A stretch of DNA of 64,000 nucleotides from Allobosea sp. 47.2.35 (GTDB taxonomy: Bacteria > Pseudomonadota > Alphaproteobacteria > Rhizobiales > Beijerinckiaceae). Positions 54,776 to 64,000 of this stretch are shown here, piece after piece. The notes below the pieces were generated by a model, which was given only the letters and a program-made list of their open reading frames with translations, ran no database searches and was not told the DNA's origin. Position 1 is the first letter of the stretch, and each line of letters begins with the position of its first letter. A program made the position numbers and the translations under genes. Location of the stretch: NCBI RefSeq assembly GCF_024655635.1, contig NZ_JANLGI010000014.1:1-64000 (forward strand), given 5' to 3'.

Positions 54776-56098
54776 CTATGTCGGCGGCGTGCCGTTATCC
54801 GAGAGCACTTCGCCCGCGAGATAGAGCGAGCCGCAGATCAGGATGCGCGGCGGCACCGGCCAGTCGCGCGCCGCGATCGTCCGCAGCGCCTGCTCCACCG
54901 AGCTGGCGACCTCGGCGACGAGCCCGGCGCCTCGGGCGGCCTCTGCGACCTCCTCGGCCGGGCGCGCGGCCAGCGAATTATGGATCGGCACGGCGTAGAG
55001 CGCCTGTGCCAGTCCCTTGAAATGGCCGAGCGTTGCGGCCGCGTCCTTGGTCGAGAGCAGTCCGGCGATCATCACCAATGGCGCCGGATTGCGGTCGGCG
55101 AGATCGGCCATGGCCTGCGCCAGCACCCGGCCGCCATCGGGATTGTGGCCGCCATCGAGCCAGAGTTCGGCGCGCTCCGGCACCAGCTCGGCCAGCGCCC
55201 CACGGGAGAGACGCTGCAACCGCGCCGGCCAATCGGCGTTGCGCATCCCGTTCTCGAAGGCGCTGACCGGCAGGCCGCCATAACCAGCCGCCCGCAGCGC
55301 CGCGATCGCGGTGCCGGCGTTGATATGCTGATGGCGCCCGGAGAGGCGCGGCAACGGCAGGTCGAGCAAACCGTCCTGATCCTCGTAGACCAGCCGCCCG
55401 CCGGCCTCGTGGACGTTGAAATCCTGCGCGCCGATCAGGATCTTGGAGGCGCCGGCGCGTTCGGCCGCCGCTTCCAGCACGGCGGTCGGCTCCGGCTCCT
55501 GCGGCGCGATCACGGCCGGGGCGCCGCGCTTGAAGATGCCGGCCTTCTCGCCGGCGATCTTGGTGACGGTATCGCCGAGATATTCGGAATGGTCGAGCGA
55601 GACGGGCGTCACCACCGTGCAGGCCGGGTGCGCGATGACATTGGTCGCGTCGAAGCGCCCACCGAGTCCGACCTCCAGCAGCAGGACATCGGCCGGATGC
55701 TCGGAGAAGAGCAGCAGCCCGGCCGCCGTGGTCATCTCGAAGAAGGTGATGGGATCGCCGGCATTGATCGCCTCGCAGCGCTCCAGCGCCTCGACCAGCT
55801 TGTCCTCGGCGACGAAGCGTCCGCCGCCGGGCGCACCCAGCCGGATGCGCTCATGGAAGCGCACCAGATGCGGCGAGATATAGACATGGACCGAGAGGCC
55901 GGCCGCTTCGAGGATCGCCCGCATGAAGGCGATGGTCGAGCCCTTGCCATTGGTGCCGGCGACATGGATCACCGGCGGGAGCTTCTTCTGGGGATCGCCG
56001 AGCCGCTCGAGCAGGGTCAGGATGCGGCCGAGCGAGAGGTCGATCAGCTTGGGATGCAGCGCCATGAAGCGCGCGAGCAAGGCGTCGGAAGACCCCAT
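54776..56098 (-). CDS. folC: bifunctional folylpolyglutamate/dihydrofolate synthase
   Basis: Adds glutamate to dihydropteroate and folates. The 440-residue protein has the ATP loop HVAGTNGKGSTIAFMRA, YISPHLVRFHERIRL, VSLDHSEYLGDTVTKIAGEK and WLDGGHNPDGGRV, all standard FolC motifs. The ATG at 56098 (MGSSDALLARF) fits the family better than the upstream in-frame start. It follows accD on the same strand, with a repeat between. Confidence 0.95.
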   Translation of the reverse strand: MGSSDALLARFMALHPKLIDLSLGRILTLLERLGDPQKKLPPVIHVAGTNGKGSTIAFMRAILEAAGLSVHVYISPHLVRFHERIRLGAPGGGRFVAEDKLVEALERCEAINAGDPITFFEMTTAAGLLLFSEHPADVLLLEVGLGGRFDATNVIAHPACTVVTPVSLDHSEYLGDTVTKIAGEKAGIFKRGAPAVIAPQEPEPTAVLEAAAERAGASKILIGAQDFNVHEAGGRLVYEDQDGLLDLPLPRLSGRHQHINAGTAIAALRAAGYGGLPVSAFENGMRNADWPARLQRLSRGALAELVPERAELWLDGGHNPDGGRVLAQAMADLADRNPAPLVMIAGLLSTKDAAATLGHFKGLAQALYAVPIHNSLAARPAEEVAEAARGAGLVAEVASSVEQALRTIAARDWPVPPRILICGSLYLAGEVLSDNGTPPT

Positions 56099-56127
56099 GG
56101 CGTGACGGCCCCCAGCCGTAAGCAAAA

Positions 56128-56171
56128 GTATTTTCGAGCGAAGTGGGCACCGGTTCGCGCGAAGAAAATGC
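56128..56171 (+). repeat. GCATTTTCGAGCGAAGTGG palindrome, copy 2
   Basis: Same element as 52579-52622: GTATTTTCGAGCGAAGTGGG, then a CACCGGTTCGCGCGAAG arm and AAAATGC. It fills the accD-folC gap together with the adjoining 28-bp palindrome. Confidence 0.85.
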
Positions 56172-56185
56172 GTCAGTACAAGAGA

Positions 56186-56213
56186 TTAAAGCAGTTCCGC
56201 GGAACTGCTTTAA
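56186..56213 (-). terminator. 28-bp perfect palindrome after accD
   Basis: TTAAAGCAGTTCCG and its exact complement form an uninterrupted palindrome. It begins directly after the accD stop codon (56215-56217). On the minus strand the stem ends in TTTAAT, so it may end or attenuate transcription between accD and folC. It adjoins the dispersed repeat and may be part of it. Confidence 0.6.
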
Positions 56214-56214
56214 C

Positions 56215-57111
56215 TTAGACGGCCTCGGCCACCGGACGCGCGGACGCCGCCTCTTCCTTCACGGCCGGCTGCTTCATCAGCAGGCGGCCAAGCCGGGCGA
56301 GCGTCTCCGGGAGGTCGCGGCGATGCACGACCATGTCGACCATGCCGTGATCCTTCAGGTACTCGGAGCGCTGGAAGCCATCAGGCAGCTTCTCGCGGAT
56401 GGTCTGCTCGATCACGCGCGGGCCGGCGAAGCCGATCAGCGCGCCGGGCTCGGCGATATGGATGTCACCCAGCATGGCATAGGAGGCGGTGACGCCGCCG
56501 GTCGTCGGATTGGTCAGCACGACGAAATAGGGCAGGCCGGCCGCGCGCAGGCGTCGCACCGCGACGGTCGTGCGCGGCAACTGCATCAGCGAGAGGATGC
56601 CTTCCTGCATGCGCGCGCCGCCCGACGCCGCGAAGACGACATAGGGCGTCTTCTTGTCGAGCGCCGTCTCGGCGCCCTTCACAAAGGCTTCGCCCGCGGC
56701 CATGCCGAGCGAGCCGCCCATGAAGTGGAAATCCTGCACGGCCAGCGTCATCGGCAGGCCCTTGACCCGGCCATAGCCGATCTTGAAGGCGTCCTGCATG
56801 CCGGTCTTGGCGCGGGCGTCCTTCAGCCGGTCGACATAGCGCTTCTCGTCGCGGAACTTCAGCGGGTCGGTCGCGACCTCCGGCAGCGCGACGTCGAGCC
56901 ACTTGCCGTCGTCGAAGGTCAGGCGCAGTCGCTCCGAGGCGGTGACGCGCATATGGTGCTCGGAGCCGGGGATGACGTAGCCATTGGCCTCGACATCCTT
57001 GTGGAACACCATCTGCCCGGAATCGGGGCACTTGATCCAGAGGTTCTCGGGGCTCTCGCGCTTAAACAGCGTCTTGATGCGCGGCCGGACGACTTCGGAA
57101 ATCCAGTTCAT
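56215..57111 (-). CDS. accD: acetyl-CoA carboxylase carboxyltransferase subunit beta
   Basis: With AccA it transfers CO2 from biotin to acetyl-CoA, the first step of fatty-acid synthesis. The 298-residue protein shows [37 protein letters not shown] and [16 protein letters not shown]. The N-terminal zinc ribbon is degenerate ([12 protein letters not shown] and [13 protein letters not shown] keep one of four Cys). Such loss is common in Rhizobiales AccD. Between trpA and folC, as in many alphaproteobacteria. Confidence 0.97.
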   Translation of the reverse strand: MNWISEVVRPRIKTLFKRESPENLWIKCPDSGQMVFHKDVEANGYVIPGSEHHMRVTASERLRLTFDDGKWLDVALPEVATDPLKFRDEKRYVDRLKDARAKTGMQDAFKIGYGRVKGLPMTLAVQDFHFMGGSLGMAAGEAFVKGAETALDKKTPYVVFAASGGARMQEGILSLMQLPRTTVAVRRLRAAGLPYFVVLTNPTTGGVTASYAMLGDIHIAEPGALIGFAGPRVIEQTIREKLPDGFQRSEYLKDHGMVDMVVHRRDLPETLARLGRLLMKQPAVKEEAASARPVAEAV

Positions 57112-57215
57112 CGGATGAATCCCTGATGGGTTGTCGGCGCTTGCGCGCCGTCACGCCGAAAATGGGGTCGCGCCTGCCGGCGGGCAAGCGGCGCGACCGT
57201 TGAACGAAACCGGGC

Positions 57216-58061
57216 TCAGGCCGCCTTGGCGACGGAGCGGATACCTTGGGCGAGCTCGCTGACCAGCGAGGTGACAGCCGAAACCGTCTTTTCCGTGGCC
57301 TTGCCCTGATCGTCGAGCGAAAGCCGGACGCGCTCGACCAGCGCCGAGCCGACGACGACGCCGTCCGCCCGCTTGGCGATGGTGGCGGCATCCTCGGCGG
57401 TCTTCACGCCGAAGCCGACAGCGACGGGCAGGTCGGTATGGCGCTTGATCCGGGCGACGGCATCGCCGACCGCGCCGTAATCGGCGATGGCGCCGCCGGT
57501 CACGCCGGTGACCGAGACGTAATAGACGAAGCCGGAGGTGTTCTGCAGCACCTTGGGCAGGCGCTTGTCGTCCGTCGTCGGCGTCGCCAGGCGGATGAAG
57601 GAGACGCCGGCCTTGAGCGCCGGCAGGCAGAGCTCCTCGTCCTCTTCCGGCGGCAGGTCGACGACGATCAGGCCATCGATGCCGACGCGGCGGGCATCCG
57701 CCAGGAAGGCTTCGACGCCATAGGCCCAGATCGGGTTGTAATAGCCCATCAGCACGATCGGCGTGTCATGGCCGGCCTTGCGGAAGCTCTCGACCATGGC
57801 CAGCGTCTTGCGCAGCGTCTGTCCGGCCTTGAGGGCGCGCTGCCCGGCGAGCTGGACCGGCACGCCGTCCGCCATCGGGTCGGTGAAGGGCACGCCGAGC
57901 TCGATCACGTCCGCGCCGGCTCCGGGCAGGGCTGCGAGGATCGCGCTGGAGGTCTCGAAATCCGGGTCGCCGGCGGTGACGAAGGTCACGAGCGCCGCCC
58001 GGCCCTCGCGGGCGCAGGCCTGGAAACGGTTCTGGATGCGGGTCTGGCCGGTCTCAGTCAT
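57216..58061 (-). CDS. trpA: tryptophan synthase alpha chain
   Basis: Cleaves indole-glycerol phosphate to indole for TrpB. The 281-residue TIM barrel has the catalytic Glu in [16 protein letters not shown] and Asp in [11 protein letters not shown], plus [11 protein letters not shown]. The ATG at 58061 ([10 protein letters not shown]) is the first before the domain; an open frame continues far upstream but is antisense to hrpB. trpF and trpB, usually directly upstream, are missing: hrpB is divergent there instead. Confidence 0.97.
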   Translation of the reverse strand: MTETGQTRIQNRFQACAREGRAALVTFVTAGDPDFETSSAILAALPGAGADVIELGVPFTDPMADGVPVQLAGQRALKAGQTLRKTLAMVESFRKAGHDTPIVLMGYYNPIWAYGVEAFLADARRVGIDGLIVVDLPPEEDEELCLPALKAGVSFIRLATPTTDDKRLPKVLQNTSGFVYYVSVTGVTGGAIADYGAVGDAVARIKRHTDLPVAVGFGVKTAEDAATIAKRADGVVVGSALVERVRLSLDDQGKATEKTVSAVTSLVSELAQGIRSVAKAA

Positions 58062-58139
58062 GCCGCAGCGGTTAGCATGACGCGCGCCGGCTGGCGAGTG
58101 GCTTGCGCGTAGAGCGCGCCTGCGCCACATCGGCCGGGC

Positions 58140-60644
58140 ATGCGCGCCTTCGACACGCCCCTTCCGATCGACGTTGTTCTCAACGATCTCGCCGCCGCCC
58201 TGCAGGCGCGGCCGAATGCCGTTCTGGTCGCTCCGCCCGGCGCCGGCAAGACCACGCGCGTGCCGCTTGCTTTGCTCGACGAGCCCTGGACCAAGGGTGG
58301 CAAGCTGATCGTACTCGAGCCACGGCGGTTGGCAGCGCGCGGCGCAGCGAACCGGATGGCGCAGACTTTGGGCGAGCGCGTCGGCGAGACCGTCGGCCTG
58401 CGCGTGCGCCTCGGCTCGAAGATCGGCCCGAAGACGCGGATCGAGGTTGTGACCGAGGGCGTCTTCGCCCGGATGATCCTCGACGATCCCGCGCTGGACG
58501 GCGTCGCCGCCGTGCTCTTCGACGAATTCCACGAGCGTTCGCTCGATGCCGATTTCGGCCTCGCGCTCGCGCTCGATGCGCAGGGAGGCCTGCGCGAGGA
58601 CCTGCGCATCCTCGTGATGTCCGCGACGCTGGATGGCGCCCGCGTCGCAAAGCTGCTCGGCGATGCCCCGGTGATCGAGAGCGAAGGGCGGGCCTACCCC
58701 ATCGAGACGCGTTATCGCAGCCGCGACCCGCTGAAGCGCATCGAGGATCAGGTCACCGAGACGGTTCTGCTGGCGCTCAACGAGCAGCCGGGCTCGCAGC
58801 TTGTCTTCCTGCCCGGCCAGGGCGAAATCCGCCGCGTCGAGGAGCGTTTGCGCGAGAGATTGCGCGATCCCGCCGTCGAGATCGCGCCGCTTTATGGCGC
58901 GCTCGACCAGCGCGAGCAGGATCGCGCCGTGCTGCCGGCGCCGGCGGGCAGGCGCAAGGTCGTGCTCGCCACCGCCATCGCCGAGACCTCGCTGACCATC
59001 GAGGGCGTGCGCGTCGTCATCGATTCCGGCCTCGCCCGCGTGCCGGTCTACGAGCCCGATATCGGCGTGACCCGGCTGGAGACCCGCCGCGTCAGCCGCG
59101 CCGCCGCCGACCAGCGCCGGGGCCGCGCCGGCCGCACCGAGCCAGGCGTCTGCTATCGACTCTGGGAGGAAGCCGCGACCGGCGCGCTCGAAGCCTTCGC
59201 CCGACCGGAAATCCTCTCGGCCGATCTGAGCACGCTCCTGCTCGATTGCGCCGCCTGGGGCGTGGGTGATCCCACCACGCTGGCCTTCCTCGACCCGCCG
59301 CCCGCACCCGCTCTCAAGGAAGCCCGCGCGCTCCTGAGCCATATCGGCGCGCTCGATGCCGATGGCCGCATCACGCCGGATGGGCGCGCCTTGCAGGCCC
59401 TGCCGCTGCCGCCGCGTCTCGCCCGCATGATCGTGGCGGCCGCGCGCTTTGGGCAGGCCGACATGGCCGCCGAGCTCGCCGCTGTGCTGGTCGAGCGCGG
59501 CCTTGGCGGCGATGCCATCGATCTCGCCGAGCGACTGGATCGCTTCGACCGTGAGCGTGGCGGCCGGGCCGGCGACATGCGCCGCCTCGCCGAGGGCTGG
59601 GCGCGAACCGCCGAGCGCAGCGTCGGCAAGGGGCAGGTTTCAGCCAGCGAGGCCCTTTCGGCAGGCCTCATGCTCGCCTTCGCCTACCCGGATCGCGTCG
59701 CTAGGGCGCGTGCGCCGAGCTCCGGCCAATATCTCCTCGCCAATCGCCGTGGCGGCGCGCTGGAGCCGTCGCAGCGCCTGGCGCGCGAGCCCTACATCGT
59801 CGTGGCCGAGATGACCGGCGCGGCCCAGCAGGCTCGCATCATGGCCGCCGCCGCGATCACGGAAGCGGAGATCGCGGCGCTCGTCGCCCATGGCCTCGCT
59901 CCCTTCGCCATCGCAGAGCGCGAGGAAGCGAGCTTCGACCGTGCCGCGCGCGCCCTGCGTGTCCGGGCTGTGCGCCGCTACGGCGCGCTGTCGCTGTCGG
60001 AACGGCCACTATCCGTTGCCGACAGCCCGGAGAATGCCGAGGCGCTGGCGAGGGGCATCGCGGCGCTCGGCATCGGCCTGCTGCCCTGGAGCAAGGGGCA
60101 GAACCAGCTGCGCGAGCGCGCCGCCTTCCTGCGCAAGGCCGAGCCCGAGGCCAGCTGGCCCGATCTTTCGGACGAGGGTTTGTCGCAGGAGTCCGAGCTC
60201 TGGCTGGCGCCGCATCTCGCGGGCCGCGCCTCGCTCGCTTCGATTCAAGCCTCTGATCTCGATTCGGCGCTGGTGGGCCTCCTGCCCTGGGAGATGAAGC
60301 GCCGGCTCGATCAGGAGGCGCCGACGCATTTCACCGCCCCAACCGGCTCCTCGCTCGCGGTCGACTACGCCGCCGAGGCCGGCCCGACCATCTCGGTCAG
60401 GGTGCAGGAGCTTTACGGGCTGGCGACGCATCCGGCTCTAGCGGGCGGGCGCGTGCCGCTCGTTCTGGAGCTGCTTTCCCCGGCGCATCGGCCGATTCAG
60501 GTCACGCGTGACCTGCCCGGCTTCTGGCGCGGTTCATGGGCTGCGGTGAAATCCGAGATGAAGGGCCGCTACCCCCGCCATCTCTGGCCGGACGACCCGG
60601 CCGCAGCACTGCCGACGACGCGGGCGAAGCAGCGCGGGACTTGA
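58140..60644 (+). CDS. hrpB: ATP-dependent RNA helicase HrpB
   Basis: An 834-residue DExH helicase. Motif I is [12 protein letters not shown], motif [11 protein letters not shown], motif [11 protein letters not shown] and motif [14 protein letters not shown]. The helicase core (~1-340) is followed by HA2-like and HrpB-specific C-terminal domains (~640-830). The cellular role of bacterial HrpB is poorly defined. It is divergent from trpA with a 78-bp gap and converges on the DUF1194 gene. Confidence 0.95.
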   Translation: MRAFDTPLPIDVVLNDLAAALQARPNAVLVAPPGAGKTTRVPLALLDEPWTKGGKLIVLEPRRLAARGAANRMAQTLGERVGETVGLRVRLGSKIGPKTRIEVVTEGVFARMILDDPALDGVAAVLFDEFHERSLDADFGLALALDAQGGLREDLRILVMSATLDGARVAKLLGDAPVIESEGRAYPIETRYRSRDPLKRIEDQVTETVLLALNEQPGSQLVFLPGQGEIRRVEERLRERLRDPAVEIAPLYGALDQREQDRAVLPAPAGRRKVVLATAIAETSLTIEGVRVVIDSGLARVPVYEPDIGVTRLETRRVSRAAADQRRGRAGRTEPGVCYRLWEEAATGALEAFARPEILSADLSTLLLDCAAWGVGDPTTLAFLDPPPAPALKEARALLSHIGALDADGRITPDGRALQALPLPPRLARMIVAAARFGQADMAAELAAVLVERGLGGDAIDLAERLDRFDRERGGRAGDMRRLAEGWARTAERSVGKGQVSASEALSAGLMLAFAYPDRVARARAPSSGQYLLANRRGGALEPSQRLAREPYIVVAEMTGAAQQARIMAAAAITEAEIAALVAHGLAPFAIAEREEASFDRAARALRVRAVRRYGALSLSERPLSVADSPENAEALARGIAALGIGLLPWSKGQNQLRERAAFLRKAEPEASWPDLSDEGLSQESELWLAPHLAGRASLASIQASDLDSALVGLLPWEMKRRLDQEAPTHFTAPTGSSLAVDYAAEAGPTISVRVQELYGLATHPALAGGRVPLVLELLSPAHRPIQVTRDLPGFWRGSWAAVKSEMKGRYPRHLWPDDPAAALPTTRAKQRGT

Positions 60645-60646
60645 GC

Positions 60647-61450
60647 CTAGTTCCCCATCCGGTCGCGCCATTGCCGCTCGCCGGCGAGGCAGGTCGCGAT
60701 ATTGCCGGACTGCGCTTTGTGGAATGTCGCGTCGGCCGGGGCCTCGGCGATCTCGCGCAGCAGCTTCGTCTTGGTCGCCTCGACGAACTGGTGCTTCTCG
60801 CGGATCGGTATGACGAAGGCGCCGACGCCGGTGATGACGCAGTCGGTGTAGTAGGTGTCGAGATTGTCGATGTCGAAATAGCCGGCCTGTTTCAGCATCA
60901 CCGGCAGGCCGTTGATGGCGATGCCCTTGGCGCCGGCCTCGTCGCGCGCCACGGTGACCGGGCGCCCGTCATTATTGGCGCCGTCACCGGAGATGTCGAT
61001 CACGCGCCGCATTGCGCTGACATTCGACTGTTCCAGCAATTGCACGCCGAGATCGATCGCGCCGGAGATCGAGGTGCGCCGGCCGCGCCGCGTCGGCGCC
61101 TCGCCCAGCTCCTCGGCGAAAGCCATCGCCGCGGCCGGGCCGTCGATCACCTTCCAGGGCCGGACGATGTACTGGAAACTGCCGCCGGCCCATTCGAAAT
61201 AGGTCACGGCGATCTTGCCGATCGCGCCCTTGTTGATGGCATCGTGCAGCTGCTTCGAGCGGAAGGCTTCGATATATCCGTTGCGCTGCAGGGCGAGCTC
61301 GTCGAGATCCATGGAATAGGAGACGTCGACCGCGAGCACGAGCGCGACATCGACCTCCTCGGGCGGAGCCGCCGTCTGGGCTCTGGGCAGGGCGGGCTGC
61401 CAGAGCGCCGCCACTGCCAGACATGAGAGACCGTACAGCCAACGCCGCAT
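60647..61450 (-). CDS. DUF1194 von Willebrand factor A-domain protein
   Basis: A 267-residue exported protein. A signal peptide (LSCLAVAALWQPALPRAQ) precedes a VWA domain with the MIDAS motif LAVDVSYSMD and the later DISGDGANNDGRPV. DUF1194 proteins are VWA-like and of unknown function in the alphaproteobacterial periplasm. The ATG at 61450 (MRRWLYGLS) is used because it begins the signal peptide. It stops 2 bases from the hrpB stop, tail to tail. Confidence 0.9.
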   Translation of the reverse strand: MRRWLYGLSCLAVAALWQPALPRAQTAAPPEEVDVALVLAVDVSYSMDLDELALQRNGYIEAFRSKQLHDAINKGAIGKIAVTYFEWAGGSFQYIVRPWKVIDGPAAAMAFAEELGEAPTRRGRRTSISGAIDLGVQLLEQSNVSAMRRVIDISGDGANNDGRPVTVARDEAGAKGIAINGLPVMLKQAGYFDIDNLDTYYTDCVITGVGAFVIPIREKHQFVEATKTKLLREIAEAPADATFHKAQSGNIATCLAGERQWRDRMGN

Positions 61451-61565
61451 CGCCACCTCCGTCGCCGATTTGCGGAGGGAAGTGTGCGCCCGGCCGGGAC
61501 GCGCGCCAAGCCGGAAAATCCGGCTAAGGGCGCCTGTTTCGATAGCAAATTCGCGAGCGGAGAGC

Positions 61566-63742
<2,177 letters not shown>

Positions 63743-63772
63743 TCAAAACATGATAGTTGAAGGTCCGACGCA

Positions 63773-64000
63773 GTGGCGAAACCGGAACTCGGAACGAAGC
63801 GCGTTTGCCCGGTCACGGGCCGCAAATTCTATGACCTGAACAAGGACCCGATCGTCTCGCCCTATACGGGTCAGGCTTATCCGCGGGCGATGTTCGAGCC
63901 GCAGGCCAAGGCGGCCGCGGCGTCCAAGCCGGAAGCCGACGAGGAAGACGAGACCGAGGCCGCCGATGGCGCCGTCGAGCTCGTCTCGCTCGACGAGGCC
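63773..64000 (+). CDS. FYDLN-acid family protein (TIGR02300), 3' truncated
   Basis: The first 76 codons of a protein running off the window. A GTG at 63773 starts M-A-K-P-E-L-G-T-K-R, followed by VCPVTGRKFYDLNKDPIVSP, the signature of the FYDLN-acid family. The later residues are strongly acidic (EADEEDETEAADG), as expected. The family is restricted to alphaproteobacteria and its function is unknown. It is divergent from aroA across 216 bases, in which I see no gene. Confidence 0.93.
   Translation, partial: MAKPELGTKRVCPVTGRKFYDLNKDPIVSPYTGQAYPRAMFEPQAKAAAASKPEADEEDETEAADGAVELVSLDEA

Noticed and set aside
58062..59342. A long in-frame upstream extension of trpA
   Set aside because: It is antisense to hrpB, and the TrpA family begins at the ATG at 58061.

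Overview
The window looks like the chromosome of a GC-rich alphaproteobacterium of the order Hyphomicrobiales, most like Bosea or a close relative. This placement is an inference from gene content, not from a database search. Pointers are a SAM-II riboswitch, a class II (CP4-like) EPSP synthase, an accD-folC block downstream of trpA, a FYDLN-acid (TIGR02300) protein, a complete Tad/Cpa pilus locus and Rhizobiales-type intergenic palindromes. I saw no rRNA, tRNA, CRISPR array, insertion sequence, prophage or integrase. Most genes are ordinary core or niche chromosomal genes with uniform composition.

Layout: 1-1.4 kb holds the end of an OmpA-like protein and a small YjfB-type protein. 1.4-4.2 kb is a TPP-riboswitch-controlled thiC-thiM unit. 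4.4-9.1 kb has a secreted unknown protein, dnaK-dnaJ with a probable heat-shock promoter, and a CsbD-like protein. 9.1-12.8 kb has an XRE/MmyB regulator divergent from a small membrane protein, then a large periplasmic phytase-esterase-like protein. 12.8-16.2 kb is a methionine uptake operon, metN-metI-metQ, read leftward. It is preceded by a promoter, a SAM-II riboswitch, a 22-codon Cys-containing leader ORF and two small uncharacterised genes.

16.3-29.1 kb carries a DUF2946/PCu(A)C copper pair, two small-molecule enzymes (DHDPS family, FAH family), a cold-shock protein, a Bcr/CflA efflux pump, a GST, a YbhN-type membrane protein, a methyltransferase-like protein, an SbmA/YddA-type ABC protein with degenerate ATPase motifs, and a malic enzyme fused to a phosphotransacetylase domain. 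29.2-36.6 kb has a chemoreceptor with a LytS-type membrane sensor, divergent mutS, and a leftward M17 aminopeptidase / MarR / NlpC-P60 group.

36.7-49.5 kb is the Tad pilus locus. flp, cpaA, cpaB, cpaC, cpaD, cpaE, cpaF, tadB and tadC are read leftward. tadD lies beyond tadC and is read rightward. An orphan CpaC N-domain protein and two TadE-like pseudopilins are read rightward from the flp side. Together these encode the pilin, prepilin peptidase, secretin, ATPase and inner-membrane platform of an adhesion pilus.

49.6-52.6 kb is a sugar kinase pair (ribokinase-like, DgoK) beside an aldose 1-epimerase. 52.7-58.1 kb has an L,D-transpeptidase, an aldo-keto reductase, a small lipoprotein, and folC, accD and trpA. 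58.1-64 kb has hrpB, a DUF1194 VWA protein, cmk-aroA and the start of a FYDLN-acid protein.

I do not see an obviously new defence or biosynthetic system. The best leads are the layered met leader (SAM-II, competing helices, Cys-containing mini-ORF, two tiny genes), the ABC protein with three altered ATPase motifs, and the LytS-PAS-MCP receptor.
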